A DNA stretch of 64,000 nucleotides from an uncultured Acidobacteriota bacterium (lineage in GTDB: Bacteria; Acidobacteriota; Terriglobia; Bryobacterales; Bryobacteraceae), in assembly GCA_902826685.1 (NCBI GenBank), contig CADEFT010000001.1:39777-103776 (forward strand), read 5' to 3'. Shown here in pieces: positions 41,801-51,610 of the stretch. Position 1 is the stretch's first letter, and each line of letters opens with the position of its first letter. The notes below the pieces were generated by a model. The model was not told the origin of the DNA. It ran no database searches and was given only the letters and a program-made list of their open reading frames with translations. A program made the position numbers and the translations under genes.

Positions 41801-44800
41801 TCAGAAAAGAAGCTTGAGCGAAAACTGGAACTGCCGTTCGCCGGTGGCCGCGTTGATGACGCCAAACGTCGTCGATCCCAAAGCCTCGCCGGGTGTGAAG
41901 AAATAGGGCGTATTGGTGAGGTTGAACACTTCGGCGCGGAACAGCGCCGATACGCGCTCAAACACCGGGAACGATTTCTGCAGCGCCGCGTCGTAGTTGA
42001 TGCGGCTGGGCCCGCGCACGTCCGGCAGCGTACGCGAGGTGTTACCGAACGTGAACGGATCGGGAACGGTGAAGCGCGACACGTCGAACCAGCGGTTGAG
42101 CCGCGTCTGCGGCGCGCCGGTCAATTTCGCCGATTGGCCGGTGTTGTTGGGCCGTAGAACGTCGCTGCCCACGCCGCTGTTGCCCGAGGATGTCAGCGCC
42201 AGCGGGAAGCCCGCGTTCCAGGTGAAATTCCCGGTGGCCGACCAGCCGCCGAGCAGCCACTTCACCCGCTTCCCGAAAGGAAGCGCCACGGTGTGCGCGA
42301 CGACCAGCCGCTGCGACACGTCGCCTTCGGAAAGACTCCGTTCGGCGGCGAGGTTATAGATGTTCTGAACCGGCGGCACAAACGCCGACTCGCCGAAAAT
42401 GCGTCCGCTGCCGTTGTCGATGAGTTTCGAATTCGTGTAAGTCACCAACAACTGGTATCCGCGGGCGAAGCGCTTCTCCGTTCGCAGCACCATCGAATGA
42501 TAAGAGGACGAGCCCATGTTCTGCGCCACCGCCGGCGATGCCGTATTCACCGAAGTGTACTGGGGATACGGACGCAGAAGCTGCGATCGCGCCACCGTCG
42601 GCTGCGCCAGAATGCCGACGTCGGCGATACCGAAGAACGGATTCTGTACCAGTGCGTTCAGCCCCGCGCCCAGGGCCTGATACTGCGGATGGATTTGATT
42701 CCAGTTACCCGATACTGGAATACGGGTGCCTTTGTTGCCGGCATAACCCGCCTCCACCAGCCATTGGCCCGGAAGCTGGCGCTGTACGGTGAGGTTCCAT
42801 TGCTGGTTATAGATGTTCGACTTATTGCCGCGATCCATCGCCAGCAGACCCAGGCCCAACTGGGTGCGGTATACCGGCGTGTTGGGGGCTTGCAGCAGTC
42901 CCGTTGGATAGGGGTTATCAATCAGGTTGACCGGAGTCACTCCGTCCAGGCTTGAAACCCAGGGCGTCGTAACCTGCGCCCCCGGCATGCCGAAGTTCTG
43001 CGCACCCGTGGTTCCGAATCGCGGGGCGTGGAAGAGGCCGTAGCCGGCACGCAGCACCGTGCGGTCGTTCAACCGGTACGCCATCCCCAGGCGCGGACCG
43101 AAGTTACGGTAAGTGGGATCGAACTGCCCGCGCGGTTGCCCATCCTGCCCGGCCAGCCGCAGCACGCCGCGAAGATCGGGACGCAGCGGCACCGCGATCG
43201 GAAACGCGGAATCGAAGTCGAACGTGCCTAACCGGTTGTAGCGTTCGGTGCGCGGCTGCTCATACTCCCAGCGCAGCCCGGCGTTGATGGTAAGCCGCCC
43301 CAGCCGGATATCGTCATTGAAGAAGAACGAATAGTAAAGATTGCGGATGGCGCCCGCGGGCACCGCGTTAATGGACCCGCTGCCGAAACCCGTGAGCAGC
43401 GATGCCAGTCCATCGCCCGATGTCAGAGACGCGCGCAGCGGATCCGGACCTTGGGTCTGGGCGAGCCCGAAGCTGTAATTGCCCGCCGGCGACCCGGCTT
43501 GAAACGGCGTCTGGTTATACATCCTTAGATCCGCGCCATAGACGATCGTGTGGCGCCCGCGATATTGCGTTTGCTCGGCCACCACCGTGTAGATATCGTT
43601 GCCGCGGCGGATCCGGTCGCCCGCGGCGGCGCCCAGGCCGGTGAAATTGGCGATGCCGATTGTCGGGAAGATCTGTTCCTGCGCGGCGGCGGCGATGCTT
43701 GCCGGAAAGCCGAGATCGGTGAGGTTCACCTTTCCAGAGGAGCGCGGGAGGCGCCCTTCGAAACGCCGCACCGCGCCCAGGCGCAGGTTCAGGATGCGCG
43801 ACGCCGATAGCGTCGAGGTGAGATTGATCACGCCGGTCAGCGCGTGGCTGACGGTGGTGCCAAGAACCGTGTCGGCGATGGAATTGAACGGGCCCGATTG
43901 CCCGGTGTCGCCCGTGTTGCGGCTCAAACGCGCGAACAGGTTGTATTTGTCGCTGAAGCGATGATCCACGCGCGCCGACCATTGATTGCTGTTGACGAAG
44001 CTGGCCGGACTCCAGGAGTAATTGTTGATGCCCGCCGGACCCTGGCCGGGCTGGTTCGGTGCCGGCATGTATTCGAGCAGCCGCCGCGCCACGCGGCTCT
44101 GCATGGCCGCGGGAATCACGTTACCGGGGAACGGATCGCGCTCAAAACCGCCGGCGATGGCGCGAGTGGTGAACGGATTGTAGATGGTCACTGCGGCCCC
44201 CGCCTGATTGCGCCGCGCCGAGAAATCGCCCTGCTTTTCGGCGGCCGTCGGCACGTTGAGAATGCCCGCGCCACCGGCGATGTCCTCGCGATGCCCCTGG
44301 TAATCGGCGAAGAAGAAAGTCTTGTTCCTGATCACCGGCCCGCCTACGGAACCGCCAAACATGTTGAAGTGCGAAACCGGCCGCGCCTGGTTACGGGCGT
44401 TTGAGAAGAAGTTATTCGCCCGCAGGCGGTCATTGCGGAAGAACCAGAACGCCGAGCCGTGAAACTCGTTGGAGCCGCCCTTGGTGATGACGTTGATCAC
44501 ACCGCCGCCGCTGCGGCCAAACTGCGGGCCGAAGCTGTTGGTGAGAACCTTGAATTCCTGTGTGCCGTCCGGCGTGGGCGAGATGGCGAAGTTGTTGTTC
44601 TCCGGCAGCATGATCGACACGCCGTCCACCAGGTAATCGTTGGTGCGAAACCGGCCGCCGTTGATCGAAATATCGGAGAGAACGAACAGCGGCGCACTCA
44701 CGTCGCCAGTGGAGGCCGTGCTGCCGATGGCTCGCGGATTCACCTGCACGCCCGCCGTCAATCCCACCAGGTCGAAGATGTTGCGCCCGCGGATGGGCAA

Positions 44801-45220
44801 CTCCTCGACGGCGCGCGTGCTCACCACCTGCCCGAGCGACGCCGTTTCCGATTCCACCAGCGGCGTCTCGCCCGTCACCGTCAGGCTGGTGGCCGTGTCG
44901 CCCAGCTCCAGTTGAAAATCGATGCGCAGCCGGCCTTCGACAGCCAGGCTCAACCGCTCGCGCACAGCCGTGCGGAAGCCGCGCATCGACGCCGAGACGC
45001 GATACGTCCCCGGACGCAGATAGTTCACCTGATAGAAGCCCGAAGCGTCCGCGGTGACTCGCGCCGCCTGGCCGGTTTCGACATGCAGCACCTCGATGGA
45101 AGCGCCGGAGACGGATGCGCTTGCCGGATCGGTGACGGTGCCCAGAATCGCGCCCGTGATGTTTTGGGCGCGGGCCGCGCCTGCTACCAGGACGCAAAGG
45201 ACCGCGACGGAGCGGATCAT
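41801..45220 (-). CDS. Oar-like TonB-dependent receptor family outer-membrane protein (1)
   Basis: An 1139-aa outer-membrane protein. After a signal peptide (cleavage near ARAQ) residues 20-105 form a carboxypeptidase-regulatory-like beta-sandwich (GAILGTVTDPASASVSGASIEV, YQVNYLRPGTYRVSA). A plug-like region follows (about 115-240, with ELPIRGRNIFDLVGLTAGV) and then a large beta-barrel ending in Phe (QFQFSLKLLF), the signal used by the BAM machine. Large receptors of this type are expanded in Acidobacteria and are believed to import or bind large glycans or peptides. GGAGG precedes the start. It lies between the PEP-CTERM protein gene and the BNR propeller gene. Confidence 0.93.
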   Translation of the reverse strand: MIRSVAVLCVLVAGAARAQNITGAILGTVTDPASASVSGASIEVLHVETGQAARVTADASGFYQVNYLRPGTYRVSASMRGFRTAVRERLSLAVEGRLRIDFQLELGDTATSLTVTGETPLVESETASLGQVVSTRAVEELPIRGRNIFDLVGLTAGVQVNPRAIGSTASTGDVSAPLFVLSDISINGGRFRTNDYLVDGVSIMLPENNNFAISPTPDGTQEFKVLTNSFGPQFGRSGGGVINVITKGGSNEFHGSAFWFFRNDRLRANNFFSNARNQARPVSHFNMFGGSVGGPVIRNKTFFFADYQGHREDIAGGAGILNVPTAAEKQGDFSARRNQAGAAVTIYNPFTTRAIAGGFERDPFPGNVIPAAMQSRVARRLLEYMPAPNQPGQGPAGINNYSWSPASFVNSNQWSARVDHRFSDKYNLFARLSRNTGDTGQSGPFNSIADTVLGTTVSHALTGVINLTSTLSASRILNLRLGAVRRFEGRLPRSSGKVNLTDLGFPASIAAAAQEQIFPTIGIANFTGLGAAAGDRIRRGNDIYTVVAEQTQYRGRHTIVYGADLRMYNQTPFQAGSPAGNYSFGLAQTQGPDPLRASLTSGDGLASLLTGFGSGSINAVPAGAIRNLYYSFFFNDDIRLGRLTINAGLRWEYEQPRTERYNRLGTFDFDSAFPIAVPLRPDLRGVLRLAGQDGQPRGQFDPTYRNFGPRLGMAYRLNDRTVLRAGYGLFHAPRFGTTGAQNFGMPGAQVTTPWVSSLDGVTPVNLIDNPYPTGLLQAPNTPVYRTQLGLGLLAMDRGNKSNIYNQQWNLTVQRQLPGQWLVEAGYAGNKGTRIPVSGNWNQIHPQYQALGAGLNALVQNPFFGIADVGILAQPTVARSQLLRPYPQYTSVNTASPAVAQNMGSSSYHSMVLRTEKRFARGYQLLVTYTNSKLIDNGSGRIFGESAFVPPVQNIYNLAAERSLSEGDVSQRLVVAHTVALPFGKRVKWLLGGWSATGNFTWNAGFPLALTSSGNSGVGSDVLRPNNTGQSAKLTGAPQTRLNRWFDVSRFTVPDPFTFGNTSRTLPDVRGPSRINYDAALQKSFPVFERVSALFRAEVFNLTNTPYFFTPGEALGSTTFGVINAATGERQFQFSLKLLF

Positions 45221-45279
45221 GAAAGACCTCCAGGAAAGCCCGTTTACCCGGGCGCCGCCTGTGAGTTTACTTCAGTTCG

Positions 45280-45951
45280 CTACCGGCGTTCCAAGCGGCG
45301 GCGGGCGGTGAACGCGGCGGCGAGGCCGAGCGCGGTGAGGAAGGACACCGCGGGCTCCGGTACCGCCTCCACTTGCAGCAGGAACGGACCTTGCGTGTCG
45401 TCCCCGCCGCCTGGCGTGTTGTCGAAATTCTGCACCGCGTCGAAGCCCTTGCTTGGAAGTCCGGTCATCGTGAACTGCAACAGCGTGATCTTGAAGCCGC
45501 CCACCACCGTCGTAAGTGAGCCGGCGCCGGGAACGAGCGCCTGGCCGTCCAACCGGTAGGTTTGCGCGGAATTGGCCGCCGGAGTCGAAACGCCCGAAGC
45601 CACCAGCGCCGAGATTCCAGGCGTCACCGATCCTTCGAAAAACAGGTCGAGGGTCCAGAAGGGAGCCAAGGTGGAGGGCTGAATGCAATAGCCGATCACG
45701 TTGGTTCCGAGGTTGAGAGCGAAATTCAAGGCGTTCGACGGGCCGTTGCCCGGATTGAGGATGCCTGCCCCCGCGTCGGCGTAAATGTTCGGCACCGCCG
45801 AGGCTTCAAAGCCTCCCCAGGTATTCCAGACCGGGCCGGTGGCGGCGCCAGTGGAGCTTGCGCCGTGAATGACGATGCCCGTCAGAGTGGCTGCGCGGGC
45901 GGCGGTGAGAAGCCCGCCCAGGAGGACGACTGTGACCGTCAGGATTCGCAT
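45280..45951 (-). CDS. PEP-CTERM sorting domain protein
   Basis: A 223-aa secreted protein with a signal peptide (ending ARA-ATL) and a C-terminal PEP-CTERM signal: VPEP, a hydrophobic helix FLTALGLAAAF and a basic end ARRRLERR. Such proteins are sorted by exosortase and usually placed on the cell surface or into exopolysaccharide; no exosortase gene is in the window. The body is beta-rich without a known domain. It is 60 bp upstream of the receptor gene on the same strand, probably in one operon. Confidence 0.88.
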   Translation of the reverse strand: MRILTVTVVLLGGLLTAARAATLTGIVIHGASSTGAATGPVWNTWGGFEASAVPNIYADAGAGILNPGNGPSNALNFALNLGTNVIGYCIQPSTLAPFWTLDLFFEGSVTPGISALVASGVSTPAANSAQTYRLDGQALVPGAGSLTTVVGGFKITLLQFTMTGLPSKGFDAVQNFDNTPGGGDDTQGPFLLQVEAVPEPAVSFLTALGLAAAFTARRRLERR

Positions 45952-45981
45952 CCTCGCGAGCCTACTCCAATCCCCGGCCTG

Positions 45982-46009
45982 TTGCTAGCCCCCCAGATTT
46001 GGATATAGT
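45982..46009 (+). promoter_or_regulatory. Candidate promoter of the second receptor gene
   Basis: TTGCTA (45982-45987) and TATAGT (46004-46009) are 16 bp apart, with an expected transcript start near 46016 and a leader of about 55 nt before the ATG at 46072. The region also must contain the start of the divergent PEP-CTERM transcript. Confidence 0.5.
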
Positions 46010-46071
46010 GTAGGGTTTCGAAGGCTGGCCCGGTCCGCCGCCCGATGTGTTCGGAACATCAGGGAGGTCAA

Positions 46072-49000
46072 ATGAAGTTCACCGCGCTGTTCGCTCTTTC
46101 CGCCGCATTCGCGTCGGCCCAATCTCTCGACACAGGAATCCTTGGCACCGTCACCGATCCGGCGGGAGCCGTCATCACCGGAGCCGAGGTCACCATCACC
46201 CAACCCTCCACCGGTCTCACTCGCGCCGTCTTGAGCAAAGCCGACGGGGCGTTTGAAGTGCGCTACCTGAAACCCGGCGATTACGTGGTGGAGGTCAAGG
46301 CCAACGGCTTTCGCACCGAACGCCACAGCGGCATCGTGCTGCAAATCTCGCAACTGGCGCGCATCGACGTGAAGCTGCAGGTCGGCCAGGTGCAGGAAAC
46401 GGTCGAAGTCACCTCCGCCGCTCCGATTCTACAGACCGAGAATGCCGTGCTCGGCGAAGTGGTGGCGCGGGAACGTGTCGTCAACCTGCCGCTGAACGGG
46501 CGGAATTTCCTGCAGCTTTCCACGCTTACGCCCGGCGTGGTGGTTCAGGAAGAAGCCAACGGCCAGCGCACTCGCGTGCTCGCCAACGGCACGCGCGACA
46601 TTTGGATGCAGGTCAACATCAACGGCATCACGGCGGTCAACAATCGCGCCAACTTCGTGAATTTCTATCCTTCAGTCGATGCCATCGAAGAATTCAAAGT
46701 GCAAAGCTCGAACTACTCGGCCGAATACGGCGGCAACGCCGGCGCCAATATCAACGTCCAGTTGCGTTCGGGAACGAATCGCTTCCACGGCTCCCTGTTT
46801 GAGTTTCTGCGCAACGACAAGCTGGATGCGCGCGGCTACTTCCGGCCCCAGCCGCTCATCAAGGACGTTCTTCGCCGCAACCAGTTCGGCGCCGTGCTCG
46901 CCGGACCGGTGCGGCGCGACAGGACGTTCTTCATGGTGGGCTATGAAGGGCAGCGTTCGCTGATCGAGCGGGCGGGCACCAACATCGTACCGCCGGAGGC
47001 GCAGCGCCGCGGCGACTTTTCCGGCCTGGCTCCGGTCATCGATCCGCTCAACGGCCAGCCCTTCGCCAACAACATCATTCCCCAGAACCGCCTGAATCCG
47101 GTTTCGGTAAACCTCATCAACCAGTACATGCCGCTGCCGAACATCGCGGGCGCGGTCAACTTCGCCGGCGTCACACGCGACGTTACCGACATCAACCAGG
47201 TGCTCGGCCGCGTCGATCACGCGCTGACGTCGAAGGATCAACTGGCATTCCATTACATTTATGCCGGGCGCAGTTTCCCGAACGCCGAGTTGAACCCCAA
47301 CTTCACCTACGACGCCACGTTCCCGAACTCGAGCCTCGGCCTGCAGTACGTGCGAACCATCCGCCCCACGCTGCTGAACGAATTCCGCTTCGGCTACCAC
47401 CTGGGCAACATCCGGAAGCTCAGCCACCGGCAGGGATCGAACTTCACCATCGAATCGCTGGGCATCCGCGGGTTGAAGGTGGGCGGACCCGATGGGCGCG
47501 AGCTTCGCCCGGACGAGCAGGGCTTCCCCGTCATCGGTATCGAAGGCTTCATGGGTATGGGCGACAGCCAGGCCTCCTCCAATCTGGACAACAGCCGGAC
47601 GTTTCAATGGGTGGATAACGTCAGCCTGTTCCGCGGCGCGCACGCGCTGAAGTTCGGCGGCGACGTCCGCTATCACATGGACGATGCCACCACCAACAAC
47701 TGGCCGTTCTCGAACATGGCTTTCACGCGCGATATCGCCGCCAACTCGGTCGCCTCTTACATGCTCGGCTTCCCGCGCACGATTCTGACTCCGGAAGGCG
47801 TGCCGCTCTCGAAGGTACGCCAGTGGCGCTGGGGCGGCTATTTCCAGGACGACTGGAAGGTTTCACCCAAGCTCACGCTAAACCTGGGCGCTCGCTACGA
47901 CCTGTTTGGCCTGCCGAAGGAGTTGAACAACGTGAGCCGCACCCTGCGGTTCGACCTCAATCCGAGCGGCCCGGTGCTTTACCCGGAAGCGGGTCAGCGA
48001 GCGGATCTTTGGAAGAACGAGTATCACTACATCAGTCCGCGGCTCGGCTTCGCCTACCGCGTGAGCGACCGCATGGTGCTGCGCGGCGGCTACGGCATCT
48101 TCTATACCTCGGCGCATTTCGACAACATCAACATCCTGCAACTGAACCCCGGCGCCGGCGCGAGCCTCACCATCGTCAACGATGCGCTGAACCCGCGGGC
48201 TTCGATTCAGAATCCGGTGCCGCGCGAGTTGTTCCCCGCTAATCCGATTTTCAACGTCGTCACGCTGCCCGAAGATCGCAAGCGGCGCAACGCCTATGTG
48301 CAGAACTACAATCTGCATGCGTCGCGCCAGCTTGGCGCCAACGACGTATTGGAAGTGGGCTGGGTGGCGAGCAAGGGCACGTTCATGGATACGAGCCTGA
48401 ATCACTTCAACAATCCGGCGCCCAGCCTTGTGCCGTTCAATCAATCGCGGAGGCCTTTCCCTCAGTTCAACCGCATCCGCATGATGGTGGCCGACGGTAA
48501 TTCGATCTTCCACTCGCTGCAGGCGCGATTCGAACGCCGCTTTTCCGGCGGGCTCAGCGTAACCACGTCTTATGCCTGGAGCCACTTCATCGACGATACG
48601 GCGCAGACCATCAATCGCGGCGGCTGCGGCTGCCAGAATCCGCGCAATCGCGGGCGCGCCGAGCGGGCCGATAGCATCAACGACATGCGCCATCGGCTGG
48701 TGATCGGCTACGTATGGGATCTGCCAGGCACTGGGCGTCTCAACGGCATCGCCAAGGCCGTGCTGGGCGGGTGGCAGACCGGCGGGATCGTGACGCTGCA
48801 AAGCGGATCGCCGTTCAACATCGTCCAAAGCGGCGACACGCAGAACGTGGAGTTTGCCGGATGGTCCCGGCCGCACGCCGTGGCCGGCCGTTCGCCTCAC
48901 CTGGATTCGCGCGATCCGTTCCTGTGGTTCGATACGGCCGCTTTCTCGCGCAGCACCGGCGAGTTTGGATCCGCGCCGCGCAACGCCGTGGTCGGTCCGG

Positions 49001-49215
49001 GTCTTCACACCTTCGATCTTTCCTTCTCGAAGTCGTTCGCCATGCCCTGGAGAGAGGCGCACTCGCTGCTGTTCCGCACGGAACTGTTCAACGCCTTCAA
49101 CACACCGCAATTCGGCCAGCCCGGCGGCACGCTTGGAACGGGAACGTTCGGGCGGGTCACCGGCACACGGTCCGACAACCGCCAGATTCAATTGGCACTA
49201 AAGTATATGTTTTAG
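46072..49215 (+). CDS. Oar-like TonB-dependent receptor family outer-membrane protein (2)
   Basis: A 1047-aa protein. The ATG at 46072 has a strong GGGAGG ribosome site and begins a normal signal peptide (KFTALFALSAAFASAQ); the frame is open 27 bp further upstream. The carboxypeptidase-regulatory domain spans about 20-105 (GILGTVTDPAGAVITGAEVTI), followed by a plug-like segment with NLPLNGRNFLQLSTLTPGV and a barrel ending NRQIQLALKYMF, with terminal Phe. Domain order is the same as in the other two receptors but sequence differs, suggesting a different ligand. It lies 9 bp before a Tat-exported PLP enzyme. Confidence 0.94.
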   Translation: MKFTALFALSAAFASAQSLDTGILGTVTDPAGAVITGAEVTITQPSTGLTRAVLSKADGAFEVRYLKPGDYVVEVKANGFRTERHSGIVLQISQLARIDVKLQVGQVQETVEVTSAAPILQTENAVLGEVVARERVVNLPLNGRNFLQLSTLTPGVVVQEEANGQRTRVLANGTRDIWMQVNINGITAVNNRANFVNFYPSVDAIEEFKVQSSNYSAEYGGNAGANINVQLRSGTNRFHGSLFEFLRNDKLDARGYFRPQPLIKDVLRRNQFGAVLAGPVRRDRTFFMVGYEGQRSLIERAGTNIVPPEAQRRGDFSGLAPVIDPLNGQPFANNIIPQNRLNPVSVNLINQYMPLPNIAGAVNFAGVTRDVTDINQVLGRVDHALTSKDQLAFHYIYAGRSFPNAELNPNFTYDATFPNSSLGLQYVRTIRPTLLNEFRFGYHLGNIRKLSHRQGSNFTIESLGIRGLKVGGPDGRELRPDEQGFPVIGIEGFMGMGDSQASSNLDNSRTFQWVDNVSLFRGAHALKFGGDVRYHMDDATTNNWPFSNMAFTRDIAANSVASYMLGFPRTILTPEGVPLSKVRQWRWGGYFQDDWKVSPKLTLNLGARYDLFGLPKELNNVSRTLRFDLNPSGPVLYPEAGQRADLWKNEYHYISPRLGFAYRVSDRMVLRGGYGIFYTSAHFDNINILQLNPGAGASLTIVNDALNPRASIQNPVPRELFPANPIFNVVTLPEDRKRRNAYVQNYNLHASRQLGANDVLEVGWVASKGTFMDTSLNHFNNPAPSLVPFNQSRRPFPQFNRIRMMVADGNSIFHSLQARFERRFSGGLSVTTSYAWSHFIDDTAQTINRGGCGCQNPRNRGRAERADSINDMRHRLVIGYVWDLPGTGRLNGIAKAVLGGWQTGGIVTLQSGSPFNIVQSGDTQNVEFAGWSRPHAVAGRSPHLDSRDPFLWFDTAAFSRSTGEFGSAPRNAVVGPGLHTFDLSFSKSFAMPWREAHSLLFRTELFNAFNTPQFGQPGGTLGTGTFGRVTGTRSDNRQIQLALKYMF

Positions 49216-49224
49216 AAACAAGCC

Positions 49225-50433
49225 ATGCCGAAAACCACTCGCCGTAAATTCGTCGCCGCCGCGCCCGCGGCGGCCGTCTCCCTTGGAGCCGCACCTGCCA
49301 GGAGCGGCTTCGAGGTCGCGCCGGTCTATCAACGCCTGGGCGTGCGCACGTTCATCAACGCCGTGGGCACCATCACCACCTTGAGCGGCACGCTGATGCC
49401 GCCCGAGGTGCTGCGCGCCATGGAAGAGGCTTCGCACAACTTCGTGCCGATTCATGAGCTGCAGGAAAAGGCCGGCGTGCGCCTCGCCGAACTCACAGGC
49501 GCCGAGGCGGCCTTCGTCACCTGCGGCGCTTCGGCAGGGTTGTGTCTTTCCACCTGCGCCGTCACCGCCGGAGACGACAAAGAAAAGATGGCGCGCCTGC
49601 CCGATGTGAGCGGAATGAAGAATCGCATCGTGATTCAGAAGCGCCATCGCACCTCCTACGATCACGCGTTCCGCATGGTGGGCGTCAAGCTGGTGGAGGT
49701 GGAAGACGCCGCTCAAATGAAGGCCGCCATTGGACCCGATACGGCCGCGGTGGCATTCGTCGAAAGCCACCACGTGCTGGGCGCGAAGGTGAAACTGGAA
49801 GAGGCGATCCGCATCGCCCACTCGGGCGGCGTGCCTTTGATTCTCGACGCCGCCGCGGAGTTTCCACCCATCGAAAACCTGTCGAAGTTCGTGAAGATGG
49901 GCGCCGACATGGTCGCCTTTTCAGGCGGCAAAAATCTGCGTGGCCCGCAGTCGAGCGGCCTGCTCATGGGGCGCAAGGAATGGATCCGCAAAGCCTACGC
50001 CAACTCTTCCCCCAATAACTATTTCGGGCGCATCGCCAAGACCGGCAAGGAAGAGATCGTCGGCCTGCTCACCGCCGTGGAACTCGCCTTCAAGCGCGAT
50101 CACAAGGCCGAGCGGGCGGAATGGCACGCCATGCTCGACCGCTGCGCCGCGCGGCTCAAAGGCGTGCCCACGCTGATGACCGAATACATCACCAACAACG
50201 ACTTCTCGCACTCGCCCAGGCTCAGCGTGCAGTGGGATGAGGCGAAGCTCGGTGTCTCGCTCGACCGGATGGTGGAACTGCTGCGCAAAGGCAGCCCGTC
50301 GATCGAGGCGAGCGACATGCGCGGCTTTAATCCGCCGTGGAAGGGGCTTGGCGTGTTCCCCTACAACCTGAAGGCCGGCGAGGAATTAATCATCGCCGCG
50401 CGCATCCGCGAGATTCTGGATAAGAAGGCTTAA
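49225..50433 (+). CDS. SelA-superfamily PLP-dependent enzyme (D-glucosaminate-6-phosphate ammonia-lyase-like), Tat-exported
   Basis: A 402-aa fold-type I PLP enzyme related to selenocysteine synthase (SelA) and to DgaE-like aldol/ammonia-lyases. It begins FINAVGTITTLSGTLMPPEVL, matching the family. Lys236 in FSGGKNLRGPQSSG should form the aldimine with PLP and Asp208 (LILDAAAE) should hold its pyridine nitrogen. The N-terminus TTRRKFVAAAPAAAVSLG looks like a Tat signal; the PLP would then be loaded before export. It is 9 bp downstream of the receptor gene, so an imported or surface-bound amino sugar or amino acid is a likely substrate. A selenium role is unlikely because it is exported and not near tRNA-Sec genes. 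Confidence 0.85.
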   Translation: MPKTTRRKFVAAAPAAAVSLGAAPARSGFEVAPVYQRLGVRTFINAVGTITTLSGTLMPPEVLRAMEEASHNFVPIHELQEKAGVRLAELTGAEAAFVTCGASAGLCLSTCAVTAGDDKEKMARLPDVSGMKNRIVIQKRHRTSYDHAFRMVGVKLVEVEDAAQMKAAIGPDTAAVAFVESHHVLGAKVKLEEAIRIAHSGGVPLILDAAAEFPPIENLSKFVKMGADMVAFSGGKNLRGPQSSGLLMGRKEWIRKAYANSSPNNYFGRIAKTGKEEIVGLLTAVELAFKRDHKAERAEWHAMLDRCAARLKGVPTLMTEYITNNDFSHSPRLSVQWDEAKLGVSLDRMVELLRKGSPSIEASDMRGFNPPWKGLGVFPYNLKAGEELIIAARIREILDKKA

Positions 50434-51488
50434 AGCGTGTTCAGCCTGGCGTGCGCATAGTCGATGCAGCGCTGATTCAAATCGTCCTCGAGCGCTAATT
50501 GCGCTTCCGGCGTCAAACCCGACGTGCGCGGCAGCGGCTTGCGCGGCGGATGTTTGCGCACCCACTCCACCAGCATCGCCAGGTCGCGCGGCGGCACGGG
50601 GCTTTTCTCGTCGTAGACCTTCCAATACCCTTCCGTGAATATGGGGACCTGCAGCGGATCGCGCGTCAGCATTTCCAATTGGAAGAGCATCTTTGGATTC
50701 CGCTTCTGCATCCGCGCCACGATGCCTTCCAGATCCAGGTGGCCGTCGCCGAAGGGCACTTCCGAGAGCAGCAATCCGTGCTCGTAGAAATCGACGCCGA
50801 TGTCTTTGAAGCTGACAAAGATCGTGTAGGGCTCCAGCGTCTCCACGGTCTGCATCGGCGTTTCGATGAGGGAGACGTTGTTCACCAGGTCGAGGCAGAC
50901 ACCCACGTACTCGCTGCCGGTGGACCTGACCCAATCGGCCAGTTCCTGCGCGCGCCAACCTTTGTGATTCTCGATCGCCAGCGGCACACGATACTTGCGC
51001 AGGATGGGCTCGGCGCGGCGCACCGCCTCACGGCAGGCGGCATCGAACTGATGGAATTCCGCGGCGCTCTTGAACTGCTCGTAGCGCCGGCCGGAGAACG
51101 GATCGTGAACGCACACCACGCGGCCGTCCATCTCCGAGAGCGCCTTCACCGACGTTTCATAGCCGGGCAGATCGGCGTCCGAGCGCGGCGTCCGCAACCC
51201 CACCGTCAGCCGCATATCGTACTTCTGAATCTGTTCGCGCAGCCGCTTCGCTTCCTGGGGACCGAGGTTCAACGGCACCGAGGTATGCGCGGCGCCAAGT
51301 CCCTTCTCATGGCAGTATTCGACGATATCCCACTTCCTGCCCGCGGCTTGTGTGGCGCGGATACGCGCGGTCAGGCCCGGACCCGCCGACCCCATGTTGC
51401 GCAGAACGCGCGAACTCGACAACGCGCGCGTCGCGCTGAGAACGCCGGCACCCGCTGCCTGGAGGAATGCCCTTCTACCCGGTTGCAT
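50430..51488 (-). CDS. Sugar phosphate isomerase/epimerase-like TIM barrel, Tat-exported
   Basis: A 352-aa protein of the xylose isomerase-like TIM barrel family (AP_endonuc_2). The Tat signal is PGRRAFLQAAGAGVLSA. Likely metal ligands include the Glu in LAIENHKGW, the Asp in VGVCLDLVNN and the Glu in LFQLEM; the usual His of the HLKD motif is Ser (VSFKD), so one ligand may come from elsewhere. It is convergent with the SelA-like enzyme, and the two stop codons share bases (TTAA). Both are Tat-exported and may handle related sugars; this is inference. Confidence 0.85.
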   Translation of the reverse strand: MQPGRRAFLQAAGAGVLSATRALSSSRVLRNMGSAGPGLTARIRATQAAGRKWDIVEYCHEKGLGAAHTSVPLNLGPQEAKRLREQIQKYDMRLTVGLRTPRSDADLPGYETSVKALSEMDGRVVCVHDPFSGRRYEQFKSAAEFHQFDAACREAVRRAEPILRKYRVPLAIENHKGWRAQELADWVRSTGSEYVGVCLDLVNNVSLIETPMQTVETLEPYTIFVSFKDIGVDFYEHGLLLSEVPFGDGHLDLEGIVARMQKRNPKMLFQLEMLTRDPLQVPIFTEGYWKVYDEKSPVPPRDLAMLVEWVRKHPPRKPLPRTSGLTPEAQLALEDDLNQRCIDYAHARLNTL

Positions 51489-51610
51489 TTGACCCAGAGA
51501 TTACCACATCGGAATCGGCGGAAGGAGTGGTGTATACTCGGTGGATCAAAACGGGCAGAACACCCGGACGCAGTCTCAGTCAGACGCGGTTCAGCGAAAA
51601 AGGGAAGGGT

